Positions 22,701 to 32,037 of a stretch of 64,000 bases of DNA are shown here, piece after piece (within the stretch, counting starts at the first letter, position 1; the number at the start of each line of letters is the position of its first letter). The notes under the pieces were generated by a model. The model was not told the DNA's origin. It did not search any database and saw only the letters and a program-made list of their open reading frames with translations. The position numbers were made by a program, and so were the translations under genes. This stretch comes from Misgurnus anguillicaudatus (lineage: Eukaryota; Chordata; Actinopteri; Cypriniformes; Cobitidae), in NCBI RefSeq assembly GCF_027580225.2, contig NC_073358.2, positions 49,500,001 through 49,564,000 of the forward strand, given 5' to 3'.

Positions 22701-24867
22701 CGTCTAATTATTGCCATCTTTCTGTTGCCATCTGTTTATTGCCATCTGTTTATTGCCGTTTAATTATTGCCGTCGGTCTGTTTATTGGTGTCTATTTATT
22801 GGCGTCTATTTATTGTCGACTATTTATTGCTGTCTAGTGGCGTCTACTCGCGTCTATTGGTGTGTACTCGCGTCTATTGTTGTGTACTCGCGTCTATTGG
22901 CATCTAATCACGTCTACTCGTGTTTACTGGCGTGTACTCGCGTCTGTTGGCGTGTACTCACGTCTTTTGGTGTCTGCTCGCGTTTACTGGCGTCTGTTAG
23001 CGTCTACTCGCGTCTTTGCATTGAATTTGTATGCAATCTACTCTTGCAAATTGTTGATTTCACGTTTGGTGTCCGCCCCATTAATCTTATTAATGATAGT
23101 CAACAAGTAGAGCATTGTTTTCCAAAGATGTTGGAAAGTCTCTTGGTGTCTGTTGCCGTCTATAAATGCCTTTTCACTAAAATAAATAAGAACAAACTTT
23201 AAGTTTATCAGATAACATTGTCTGTTCTTGGTTGTGTTCCCAGCTAATGTATCAGATCCTGAGGTGCGGTCATACAGGATCACTGACTTGTCTATGGGCT
23301 CGTATAAGTTCCTCGTGAAGGCGTACAACTCAGCAGGAGAAGATGCAGGAACACCTGTGTCCATAAAACTGGAGATGAACGGTATGTCAATTTATATTTA
23401 TACAAATACACATTGTGACATTTGTTCAGTATATGTGAAGTATAAATAAAGAGTTTAGGGTCTCATTTATAAAACTGTGCATAGTATCCTTACTACAAGT
23501 TTACGTCCGCGCAAAAGAAAAAAATGGCATACACCAAAAAATATTATGATTTATAAAACAAAGCAGTGTTCCCTTTTTATAAATTACAGATCACCTGCAA
23601 GTGTGCGTACATAATTCATCTTCATGAATCATCCAATGCACATTTCCAGCCCCGTTTTGTGCGTACGCAAGCTTTATAAATGAGACCCCTCATCCATAAC
23701 AGTCTATGTTAACTTCAACACTGGTGTCTGAAGAAACATGTCAACTCAAGATTAATGATGTTTTTTACCTGCAGCGGATATGCTGGTTATTGGAATACTG
23801 GTGTCTTTGGGAGGCATGTTCTGCCTTCTGATCCTCATCAGCATCTTCTGCTATAGGAAGAGAGAGTGGTACGACTTTATTTTTGTGGTCGAAGTGCATT
23901 TCCGTCAAGTTCTGTTGTTACTAAAAGCCACTAAATGGATTCGATTAGACTCAGATTTCGGCTAAAACGGACTTTATTTGTTCTATAATTCAGTAAATGA
24001 GTGAATGCCTGTGGTGTATTACAGTAAAGTTACAATAATCTTTCTTGGGTGACGGTAATAAAGAAACTCCTGCTAAGTTGTCATGTCGCAAAGCAAATTT
24101 CTTACAGTTTCCTTAGTTTTGGTGTGAATATGACCTGGATGTTTTTTTTGTGTCATCATAATTCATTCCAGGGTAAAGAAAGCATTCTATCCTGAAATTC
24201 CTGGACCTAAAGTACCTGGAGATTGGTCTTCCCCACAGGTATGGTTTTATTTATTTTACATTTTTCTTTACTTTCCTCATCCATCAATTCCTAGATCACC
24301 TGGAGTGTTGTTTTTGTTTAGGGTCTTTTGGATGTGAAACCTCCCCCTCACAGTCTGGTCCTTGTGGGAACTCCAGAAGAGGAATTCATTAAAGGAGGTC
24401 TGGTGCCGGTACCAGAAAAAGATGAGTATTCGGACGTCGAAGTAGACACGGACTCCGACGAACCGGCACCTCCGACATACTACCAGGTGAGCGGCGACGG
24501 TTGTCACACCTCAGATTCGTCCGGTTCCTCGACTTTCTCCGTAGGTTCAACCCAGACGGAAATCACCTACACGGGCATCCAGAGCCCGACGTCTTTACAT
24601 GGGGCGTACGGAGGTGGAGGTTACAAGCCTCAAATGCAGCCCGCCATGGATCCCCAATTCGAGTCCGACTTCGAAGATAACTCGAATGTCGGCTATAAGC
24701 CTCAGTGTTCCTGGCAGCATGACTCACCCGATGCAGAAAATTTAAGCGGTTCGCTCGGAAGCCCGACATCAGTCACGTCATCGCAGTTCCTTATTCCAGA
24801 GTCTTCCGAGGAGAAACCGCAGTCTTCCAACACCTGGTTTCACAGTTTTCTCTCTGGAAGATCCTGA
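6503..24867 (+). CDS. lifr: Leukemia inhibitory factor receptor (gp130-family cytokine receptor)
   Basis: Single-pass receptor that, by homology, pairs with gp130 at the plasma membrane and signals through JAK1 and STAT3. Seventeen coding exons give about 921 codons. In order: signal peptide (1-21), half receptor module (about 23-121), Ig-like domain (about 122-213), complete module (about 214-402), three fibronectin III domains (about 403-687), membrane helix (about 689-712) and cytoplasmic tail (about 205 residues). Orthology to LIFR rather than OSMR rests on the juxtamembrane CYRKREW, on GYKPQM, and on the GSP...SQFLIP ending, all LIFR hallmarks. Human LIFR has 1097 residues; the deficit is mostly the absent first domain. 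One exon junction (7/8) is out of frame with canonical sites. Which teleost paralogue (a or b) this is cannot be told. Confidence 0.93.
8192..8650. mobile_element. hAT-type MITE with perfect 8-bp target duplication (lifr intron 3)
   Basis: The ends are TAGGGCTGGGGATCGATT and GCCCGGGCCCTA, flanked by an exact GTATGCGC duplication (8184-8191 and 8651-8658). The interior is AT-rich and non-coding. To its left, about 7741-7800, lies a fragment of the MITE family seen complete at 41716-41964 (GGGGTGCACGATCTCTGAAA). Confidence 0.9.
9084..10127. mobile_element. Non-autonomous DNA transposon with GGGCCGGATTCAC termini (lifr intron 3)
   Basis: The two ends are inverted: GGGCCGGATTCACAAAAAAT on the left and GTGAATCCGGCCC on the right. 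Long AT-rich arms are built from CTTAAGAA-like motifs. In the middle (about 9580-9740) lies a compact GC- and CpG-rich core unlike the arms. No transposase is visible and no clear target duplication flanks it, so the superfamily is open. Confidence 0.7.
10192..10850. mobile_element. TTAA-flanked MITE (AAAGGTGCAGT family)
   Basis: It starts TTAAAGGTGCAGTCTGTAAC and ends at GAAGCTTTAA. It shares GACAGAAATGCAATATAAT, GTATAAAGACCTT and the ACCAATAGATGCC-like end with the cleaner copy at 29393-29775. It ends only 56 bp before the acceptor of lifr coding exon 4. Confidence 0.6.
10907..11179 (+). CDS. lifr: lifr coding exon 4: Ig-like domain
   Basis: This single exon (phase 1 to phase 1) encodes the Ig-like domain between the two receptor modules. 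The segment MYPQDKVVSVGSNMTFCC closely parallels the human LIFR start of this domain (FPQDKV.LVGSDITFCC), followed by ATGTNVVCSS, equivalent to human SSGTNVVF. The acceptor is CTCTGTAG and the donor GTGAGT. A reading frame on the opposite strand over the same bases is a shadow. Confidence 0.92.
11477..15467 (+). CDS. lifr: lifr coding exons 5-8: second (complete) receptor module
   Basis: Exons 11477-11606, 11813-11946, 12203-12348 and 15310-15467. Exon 5 has the first-domain cysteines (LVCETRDLTSAECSW). Its donor is AAG|GCAAG, a GC splice site, because the frame stops at TAA shortly after and no GT is available. Exon 7 opens VYPLAPV, as in human KVYPHTP. Exon 8 supplies LRNYSG...VSVRCGSLHNFWKWGDMSAS, matching the human RC...FWKWSKWS region, a degenerate WSXWS. 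Exon 7 ends in phase 0 while exon 8 needs phase 2 input, so the junction does not keep the frame. Confidence 0.85.
12761..14353. mobile_element. hAT-like element carrying an internal minisatellite (lifr intron 7)
   Basis: The left end is TAGGGCTGCTCAATTA and the right end ATTGCACTGTGTAGCCCTA, imperfect inverted termini of the TAGGGCTG type. The flanks GTACACAC and CTACAAAT agree at only five of eight positions, so the target duplication is doubtful. Most of the left half is a tandem array (separate entry). The right part contains a GAGAGA microsatellite and a CGAAATAAAAAAAC segment typical of this type of fish element. Confidence 0.6.
12780..13915. repeat. 28-bp minisatellite, about 40 units
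   Basis: The unit is close to AATCCCGATTATTTTGGTAA plus AAACTCAT. I counted about 40 occurrences of GGTAAAA-type joints over 1.1 kb, an average spacing near 28 bp. Variants alternate between AATCCCGATTAT, AATCCCAATTAT and AATTCCGATTAT. Open frames of 60-70 residues across it arise because the unit lacks stops in some frames and are not genes. Confidence 0.9.
14538..14742. mobile_element. Short hAT-type MITE (lifr intron 7)
   Basis: The ends TAGGGCTGGGTATTG and TTTTTGCACAGCCCTA are bracketed by ATTATGAT (14530-14537) and ATTATTAT (14743-14750), an 8-bp duplication with one mismatch. The element is 205 bp and non-coding. Confidence 0.82.
16484..19255 (+). CDS. lifr: lifr coding exons 9-13: membrane-proximal fibronectin III domains
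   Basis: Exons 16484-16548, 16644-16863, 18237-18419, 18569-18670 and 19109-19255. Domain 6 is split by a 95-bp intron. I end exon 9 at TGGAAA|GTAGGG because that gives the same spacing from WK to the GY of the next strand as human LIFR. A donor 42 bp later (TCC|GTGAGG) also keeps frame and would insert 14 residues. Exon 11 encodes CTGLCSVDWLKVP, matching human PCLMDWRKVP. Exon 13 carries GYIRGYNIYLANAG, like human GFLRGYLFYFGKG. Confidence 0.88.
16976..17821. mobile_element. Probable DNA transposon with CAAGGCTCGAAATT ends (lifr intron 10)
   Basis: The left end TTTTTCAAGGCTCGAAATTA and the right end AATTTCAAGCCCTG are imperfect inverted repeats. The interior is AT-rich, with a short hairpin on the phrase TCCTAAATTTTAAATTTAGG near 17013-17036. 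No transposase similarity is visible. Confidence 0.5.
19745..23165. repeat. Higher-order minisatellite array in lifr intron 13
   Basis: The array is built from 12-24-bp subunits such as TATTGGCGTCTACTCGCGTC and TTGCCGTCTTTCTG. These are organised into seven larger units marked by the tag TCGCATCTCCCCGTGCAGG at 19781, 20196, 20657, 21085, 21566, 22020 (one base changed) and 22532, spacings 415 to 512 bp. Two unit types can be told apart by what follows the tag (GGTTGGCG with TTTTGGTGTGTATTTATTGG, versus GGTTGCCG with TTTTGCTTTTTATTGG). It lies entirely between exons 13 and 14. Long plus-strand open frames across it (up to 285 residues, rich in VYWCVLASIGVYSRLL-type repeats) follow from the repeat structure. 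Confidence 0.95.
23244..24867 (+). CDS. lifr: lifr coding exons 14-17: last FN3 domain, membrane helix, signalling tail
   Basis: Exons 23244-23381, 23775-23868, 24172-24238 and 24322-24867 (stop TGA). Exon 15 encodes the helix MLVIGILVSLGGMFCLLILI and the LIFR-identical CYRKREW. Exon 16 encodes YPEIPGPKVPGDW, the proline-rich box 1 that docks JAK kinases. Exon 17 encodes an acidic, Ser/Pro-rich tail with two YKPQ motifs (tyrosine codons at 24622 and 24694), STAT3-type docking sites, and ends with GSLGSPTSVTSSQFLIP, the counterpart of the human GSP...SRQFLIP segment. All junctions in this block keep frame. Confidence 0.96.
23458..23689. mobile_element. MITE with AGGGTCTCATTTATAAA termini (lifr intron 14)
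   Basis: The left end AGGGTCTCATTTATAAAAC is the inverted match of the right end GCTTTATAAATGAGACCC. The element is about 230 bp, non-coding, with GTGCGTAC-type subterminal motifs. Confidence 0.75.
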
Positions 24868-25466
24868 GATCTGTGATTTCACTTTGATTCGTGATGTTTT
24901 GCCTTATGAAGACATTTGATCTCATACTGGAAATTTCTCACAGACACACTACTGTATCTCAAAGACTGATCAAAGAGGTGAAGTTCTACTGAAGAGCAGA
25001 AGGTATCTTCTCGTGCTCAATTGGGACAGTATGATATTTCCCTCTAGGGGCGCTGCCGTTTCCAATCATACTACAGTGTTGTCACTGTCTTTTTGCAGTG
25101 TTATTGAAGTGCCCCCCTACAAAAAACACATCTGTGTTGTACCAAAAAATAACTACAGTATTCAAATTTCTATTCTTAAATTTGACAGATTCGTAGCATT
25201 GAAATGTAGACGATCAGAACGTAGCACGTTTACTTTTTCTGGAGCATTAAGGGTTGAAAGTTCTTATGTAGCTTCAAGCTAAAATCCCATTGTTAATCGT
25301 AAGCGTGTGTTGATCTGGTCTAAGATAATCAGCTTTTCCATGATAAAAACACCATTTAAGGTGCTTGCATGACACGTTTGGTGTAAGGTTGTGTGTTTGT
25401 AAATGGACTCAGTGTTAGTTTAAGAACAAGCTATGCATCTTTTTGATCGGGATTCGTAGCTCGTGG

Positions 25467-25853
25467 TAAGGGCTGGGATGAATAATCGTGCGATTCGGCT
25501 TGCTATGCTTTTCAATGAATTGCAGTGAAATGCCGCAACATCCAAAAGCCAGAGGGCGCTGGCGTGCAGAAACTCAATATGCGCCGCAGATGAAGTACCA
25601 TTTACACGCGCAGCTCCAGCAAATGCATATTTATATCGCTGTTCTTCAAACATTTTCAGGTATTTTAATGATAATAACAAAATAGATATAAAGACTATGT
25701 TTGACGAGTGTGTTTTTCAAATGCATGTTATAAACGATTGATGAGGACTTCCTACTGATCAATGAGCCGTAGTACATGAAATAGCTGTGCATATCGCCTT
25801 TGTGATTCAGAATCGACGGGCATTTTTTAGTGCGATTAATTGTCCCAGCCCTA
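25467..25853. mobile_element. hAT-like MITE (AGGGCTGGGATGAATAATCG)
   Basis: The inverted ends AAGGGCTGGGATGAATAATC and CGATTAATTGTCCCAGCCCT are clear. The flanking TCGTGGTA and TCGTAGTT match at six of eight positions and may be the worn target duplication. Confidence 0.7.
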
Positions 25854-26409
25854 ATCGTAGTTATCAACTTTTAGAAGTTTATTCTGCGTTTCTTTGTCGC
25901 TTCCCTTATATTATTATATAATCATTTTGATTGCACGACCGATACAAGCGATAAACCCCATCTTTTTGAGACGCTAAACACCTTGTAAACTTTTGTATTT
26001 TTATGCATTTTGGACCGTGGGTTCAAAATAAGTTTCAAAACACTGCTGCTTGTATGCCATTACCCATCATATACAGCCTGGTTTGTTGTCCGGATTGCTT
26101 TTGTAACACAAGCAAACCGCTCCAGAGTTCGTTTGCAATCGGGCCGAGACCACCTCGTTCATGTGAACATCGAATCGATTGTTTTGGTGCGGTTTGCGAT
26201 TGCTTTTATCAATATGCTTAAACAAACCGAACGCACCAGGTTCCGAAACAAACACTCCCAAAAAATCTGATTATAATCTAATAATTCAGGTTTTAGTATG
26301 TTGGACAGTTTTCTATTCTTTTGTTATTTGTTTTTCATGTTGTTTAAGGTCAGTAGCATTTAATGTGTTTAAATTGTTTGTGTAGCACTGTTTGTTTGAG
26401 TTTTATATA

Positions 26410-26935
26410 CACTCACCGAAAGTATTATTAGGAACACCTGTTCAATTTCTCATTAATGCAATGGTGTGGGGGATGTTTTCTGGGCACACTTTAGGCCCCT
26501 TAGTGCCAATTTGGCATCGTTTAAATGCCACGGCCTACCTGAGCATTGTTTTTGACCATGTCCATCCCTTTATGACCACCATGTACCCATCCTCTGATGG
26601 CTACTTCTAGCAGGATAATGCACCAAAGCTCGAATCATTTCAAATTAGTTTCTTGAACATGACAATGAGTTCACTGTACTAAAATGACCCCCACAGTCAC
26701 CAGATCTCAACCCAATAGAGCATCTTTGGGATGTGGTGGAACGGGAGCTTCGTACCCTGGATGTGCATCCAACAAATCTCCAAATATGCTATCCTATCAA
26801 TATGGGCCAACATTTCTAAAGATTGCTTTCAGCACCTTGTTGAATCAATGCCACGTAGAATTAAGGCAGTTCTGAAGGCGAAAGGGGGTCAACACAGTAT
26901 TAATACGGTGTTCCTAATAATCCTTTAGTTGAGTG
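26410..26935. mobile_element. Tc1/mariner transposon remnant
   Basis: The termini CACTCACCGAAAGTATTATT and AATAATCCTTTAGTTGAGTG are inverted and flanked by TA, the Tc1/mariner target. The interior keeps a broken transposase: one frame near 26696-26745 still reads SPDLNPIEHLWDVVERELR, the C-terminal Tc1 hallmark. Frame changes and in-frame stops follow, and the N-terminal half is deleted. Confidence 0.88.
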
Positions 26936-29392
26936 TATATACATCTTTTCATTTCACACGCAAATGTATTTCGCGTTAATCTGGGATTTACCTCAAGTTT
27001 TATAAATGCATAGCATCCCCCGGTTGAACAACAGTGATGGCCATAGCGCATCTATTCCGTTATAGTATTTTATTATCTATATTTCAAATGATGTATGTCT
27101 TAGTCTAGATTAGAGTTTGTCAATGTGCACCCCTGCTTCTTAAAAATTGGTCAAACTGTTAAATGACCACAGTGTGCCTCAGAAGTTTATTGTCCCTGTT
27201 TCGGACTTCGGAGCCACAGGGTAAATCTGGCCTTACTGACATCAAATGTAAGAGAAACCTGCTTTTCCCAGGAGTTCACCAGGTTTACATTGACATATAA
27301 GAGCTTTGTGTGTGATGTCTGTGTACTTGTATCACTAGACCTCCACTTAACCTCCATCACTAAACCTTAAAGGTAAAGCAGATACGCTGCATCAGGACAA
27401 CACCGAGTTCACCATAATATCAATATCATGTTCTCGCTTGTAATCCCAAAGAAACTATGCTTTGCCTTATCTTTCTTGTATTAACTTCCTCTGCTTTTAA
27501 AACGACTATAGTGAATATTCATCTGAGAATGTTTGGCATTTGATTGAAAGGGCATTAGATGAACATTATAAGGATTGAGTTTGTGACAGGTCAGAATCTT
27601 TAAGCTTTAAACACTACTGTGAAAGACTTTTCTTTGAAACAAGTTACTGATATGTAACATTAGCAGTCATACTTAAGTAAATCTACTAATAATACTAATG
27701 TTGATGTTTTTTGTATGGACGTGAAATGCACACATATGTATGTCATGTTTGTTTTTGTTTAAAGGGTATTTTAAATTTGAGCTTCCGAGTTGAGCTAAAT
27801 ATATGCTTGGATAGCTCAGCTGTCAATAGAAATAAAAGTGAGTTTATTTTATATCATTCATTCATTCACACTCTCTACATGAGTGGTTGGGTGAAATTGT
27901 CAAAATCATCTCGAAGAATCTGTTATTGATTCAGGGAAATGGTTTTTCTTGCCTAAATGAGATGTTGTAAACAGAATAATTTAATTTGTATTTTTTGTTT
28001 TGTTTTCTAGTAAAAAAGGGTCTTAACTTCTTTAAAACAAGAAAAACATACTAAAAAAAAGCAAAATTACGACATATAAAGACTTTTTCAAGTTTATTTT
28101 GTTTTCTCAAAAATTATTTTGTTTTAATTTTTTGTGTACTTATATTTTTATTGTTTAAAACACAGATTTCTTTAAACTTGCATGTTTTAACTGGAAAACA
28201 TGTTGATTTTTTGCAGTGTAATGGGATAACAATACAAAGCAATTGGAGTTACTTTAAATATTGGTTTAACACTAATGTATATAAGCTTTTCTTGTGCATG
28301 AATATCATCAAATGGGAATTAATGTTACGTCGATACTTTATTATTGCCATCAGTGTTGAGGCGCTTAAAGCTTTTAATAACAAGTAGAAACACTATACAA
28401 GTGAAATGATAAAGCTTTATACAGGCACCTGAGCTCATAGTTCTCTGCTAATACACTAACAGAATATCATATTGTCTCTATTATACAATAAATACAGATT
28501 ATATCTGTACCAAACTGAAATGGCTTGATTTTCATTATTTGTAGAGGAAGTGTGTTTTTTTTTAAGAAAAGTTCCACTGAAGGGCATTGAAATTCGCATT
28601 AAGATTACAGCACGATTAAAAAAATAAAACGTTGTAATTACAACTGGGAATTTTTGGAGAGCTACGATTTGTACCACTTGACCACTACAACCTCACATGG
28701 GAGCACTTCCAGTTATTGTTACCTGACACGCTTGCTGTTTCTGAAATGTTTAGCAGAACCATTAAAATAATGTAATTTAATGTTTTTAATAATGTATTGT
28801 GCAACTTCCAATAATATTATTTCATGAGGATTCATTTTGCCATTTTTACTATTGTTGTAGAAACTCGAAATTTCTTGTGCAATGGCATGAACAGCTTTGA
28901 GTTATCATCTTGAAATAACATAATTACAATGCCGTTTTCCAGGCTTACAGAAAGCAATTTATTAATAATTTGTAAAAAAAAGTCCATAAGTACATGTCTG
29001 GTCATCTTGGATTTTATTATGGAGATAAAAATTAGGATTGGATGTTTTTGCATTATGATACGAGTAAATATTAGCAAGAGTTTTTGTTCGTTTTGTAGAA
29101 AAGCATAATTAAACTGCTTCACGTCCTATGTTGTCATCTCGAAATAATGCACCATATGGCGTGAACGCAACTTTGACAATGTTTTGGAGGACACTAGTAT
29201 ATAAACATCATTAAAGACGGGGTGCATGATCTCTGAAAGCCAATGTAGACATTTAAAATCACCTAAACAAATACCCAACTACCCCGATAGAATCAGGAAC
29301 TTCTTTTGATGAGAGCAATGTGCATTACTACCGTAATCCAGGTCGAATGTGTTTTGATATGGTTTTGCTTCATTTCACACGGAAGGCAACTT

Positions 29393-29775
29393 TTAAAGGT
29401 GCAGTGTGTAATTTTTAGAAGGATCTTTTGACAGAAATGCAAAATAATATACAAAACTATATTATCAGGGGTGTATAAAGACCTTTCATAATGAACCGTT
29501 ATGTGTTTATTATCTTAGAACGAGACCTTTTTATCTACATACACCGAGGGTCTCCTTACATGGAAGACGCCATTTTGTGCTGCAATTTTTCTAAAGAAGC
29601 CCTTAAAGGACAATTTTTTTCCTAAGTTGTCTCCAACAATGACATGTTTATCCGTTGGCAGCTACCATAGCTTCTCTGTGTTTCAAAAGCGAGGGGTGAG
29701 CGTGGACTAATCCGTTGGTTGCAATTCGCAACCTCACCACTAGATGCCGCTAAAATTTACACACTGCACCTTTAA
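29393..29775. mobile_element. TTAA-flanked MITE with GGTGCAGTGTGTAA ends
   Basis: It runs from TTAAAGGTGCAGTGTGTAAT to TTACACACTGCACCTTTAA, near-perfect inverted termini with TTAA at each edge. A diverged copy is at 10192-10850. It interrupts or abuts a fragment of the GGGGTGCATGATCTCTGAAA family that starts at TTAA 29211. Confidence 0.88.
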
Positions 29776-29929
29776 CATCCGGCACAAGAGTAAGAGGCGG
29801 AGGTCGGAATTTTGCCATGGACAAACAGCTGCAGGAGACATAGATCGCATACACATGCCGCAGGCTCAAAGACATGCATAGCACAAGTAAGTGTCCTAGC
29901 TTAACTCCATTTTTTTTAACAGTATTTTC

Positions 29930-30491
29930 TTAAAGGAATAGTCTACTCATTTTCAATATTAAAATATGTTATTACCTTAACTAAGAACTGTTGATACATC
30001 CCTCTATCATCTGTGTGCGTGCATGTAAGCGCTGGAGCGTTAAAAGAGGAACTATATTTTATGGCATAATAGCACTTTTGGGAGTACTTTGACTCGCCTG
30101 AAAAGTCCGCTCCCCTTCTCACTCTCATAATGGGAGAGGGAGGGTGTTAATGCGCCGAGTCGAAGTACTCCCAAAAGTGCTATTACGCCATAAAATATAG
30201 TTCCTCTTTTAAATCCGCTTAGAAAAGCGCTACGTTTTATTTTGTACCACCAAACTTGCTCGTATAACTACTCGTCTTAAATAAGAAAAACGTTGATGTG
30301 TTTGGTCACTTCTAACTTTATCTCTAAATGGTACCATTGAATGAATGGGGCTAAGCTAAATGCTATTGAAGCGTCGCAGCGCGCTCCAGCGCTTACGTGC
30401 ACGCACACAGATGATAGAGGGATGTATCAACAATTCTTAGTTAAGGTAATAACATATTTTAATATTGAAAATGAGTAGACTATTCCTTTAA
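29930..30491. mobile_element. TTAA-flanked foldback MITE
   Basis: It starts TTAAAGGAATAGTCTACTCA and ends TGAGTAGACTATTCCTTTAA. The outer inverted arms continue for more than 100 bp. An inner inverted pair (about 30048-30105 against 30155-30212) shares GGAACTATATTTTATGGC. An unpaired block of about 140 bp sits on one side only. Confidence 0.88.
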
Positions 30492-30952
30492 GCGCTCTAT
30501 CCTCCATGTCATAAGTAGACATGTCCCTTACTGCTGATTGGCTACAAGTGTGTTTTGGTACTCGGCCTGACTTTTAATGTAATGAAAATAAAGGTACGTT
30601 TGTCATAGGTTCCTTTCACATGTCATCATATTGCTTAGTTGATCTGTCACGTGTGCAGCTCGGACATTCATGTAACCTTGCTGCGCGCTTTTAAAAGGTT
30701 TGTACGGTGGCAGGTGCAGGTGAGTGGTCGCGCAATTGACTTCTTCACCTTTTGATTCGCGCTCAGGCACAATTGCGCTCACACCAAAGCCTTCCGCGCC
30801 TGAGCCCAAGTGAACCGCACTCCAGCCCACCTCCGCAACACGGCCGGGGCACGATTAACGTGATCACACTAGTCAAACAAACCAGGCTTTGAGGGGTCAA
30901 ACACGCCCGAGCACGGTTTGGTTTGAATAGTGTGAGTACAAGCTGAAACATT

Positions 30953-31413
30953 TTAAATGAGTCATAGCATGAAAATCTGACTTTTTCCATGTTTAAGTGG
31001 TATAATAAGGTTCCCTTTGCTTATACAACCTAGAAAACATTAAAAAGAACAATCCAGTAACTTTGTTCAGGTAAACCATTTTCTGCAAGCATGTGAAAAA
31101 TTTGTCATTCAGATTTCGCCTGTTTTGTAAGGTAGGTAGCGACTCTTATTACAATAATACCACCCCAGAAAGCGCAATTGAGTTTAATTTCAACAAATCA
31201 CAATCAGTGTTTGCATTTAATCAGCTCATTTGCATTTAGAAGGACACACCCAAAAACGCCACATTTTTGCTACTGCCAACAAAGTGGCAATTTTAACAAG
31301 CTATAAGAAGTTATCTGTGGGGTATTTTAAGCTAAATCTTCACATACGCACTCTGGGGACAACAAAGATTTATTTTACATCTTTTTAAAAATCTCATAAT
31401 ATGACCCCTTTAA
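30953..31413. mobile_element. TTAA-flanked MITE, copy 2
   Basis: It is the same family as 353-779 and 36407-36807: TTAA, then ATGAAAATCTGACTTTTTCC near the left end, and TCATAATATGACCCCTTTAA at the right end. It is non-coding. Confidence 0.75.
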
Positions 31414-31886
31414 TACAACTGAAGAATTTGCACCGATTTTTTTTTTTAGGAAATCAGTGGAAAATGAAGGTCACGCAACATGATCCGTCGTAAATCTCAT
31501 TCAGGGAACGTTGAGTTTGATCTTTGTGCTAATTGGTAATTATCGTAATTACCTGGACAACACGTGACCTTCATCTCGAAGCTGTTCACATCCTCCTCTT
31601 ACTGGGGATTATGCGTTTCTGTAGCAACAGTAACAACATCAAATTAAATCCGCGTGAAAGAATATTATTGACAGCTGTAAAATACATAAGTACAATAATA
31701 AATTACATTTTAATGCTAAAATTGGCCGAACACAGAAAGTAGCCTACGCCAGGTAACAAACTAAAAGCGCTCAGAAAACTCCCAGTGCACAAGATGTAAT
31801 TACGTACTCCACAAGGACTTGAACGCTTCTGTAATCTTGTATTTACGGTAATTACGACATGTCGTGAACGCACCTTTAGTTGTATG

Positions 31887-31900
31887 GTTGCCGTAGCAAC
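31887..31900. promoter_or_regulatory. RFX X-box upstream of spef2
   Basis: GTTGCCGTAGCAAC is an imperfect palindrome that fits the RFX X-box consensus GTNRCC-N(0-3)-RGYAAC exactly (GTTGCC, GT spacer, AGCAAC). It lies 138-151 bp before the spef2 start codon. RFX factors, often with FOXJ1, drive motile-cilium genes through such sites, which suits an axonemal protein. Occupancy is inferred. Confidence 0.75.
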
Positions 31901-32037
31901 TGCATGCCTAACCAGTCACTCCCCCAAACAAAACAACTCCCCATGAACTACACGGCTGTATAGATAATATCTATATATATATATTTAATATAAATTATCC
32001 GTATATGTATATGGATATAATTTAATTCTTCAGGAGA

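Larger units (their letters stand above)
24868..32037. other. lifr 3' UTR and lifr-spef2 intergenic region
   Basis: No coding exon of recognisable family was found in these 7.2 kb on either strand. The first few hundred bases after the lifr stop are probably 3' UTR, but I could not assign a polyadenylation site. The rest is AT-rich and holds the transposon copies listed separately, plus two GC-richer stretches (about 26085-26260 and 30740-30930) that share AAACAAACC- and AACCGCACC-like phrases and look like relics of one repeat family. Confidence 0.6.

Noticed and set aside
19880..23202. Many long plus-strand open frames (up to 285 residues) of VYWCVLASIGVYSRLL-type repeats
   Set aside because: They lie wholly in the lifr intron 13 minisatellite, overlap in two or three frames at once, and exist because the repeat unit lacks stops. 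No family similarity.
26392..26928. Open frames in the Tc1 element as a functional transposase
   Set aside because: The N-terminal half is missing and the remaining frame is broken by shifts and stops.
28832..29122. 96-residue minus-strand frame in the intergenic region
   Set aside because: AT-rich composition gives many I, L, K and F residues; no motif and no splice or promoter context.
24868..32037. Search for il7r or another gene between lifr and spef2
   Set aside because: No exon with a cytokine-receptor signature or other family was visible; only repeats were found.
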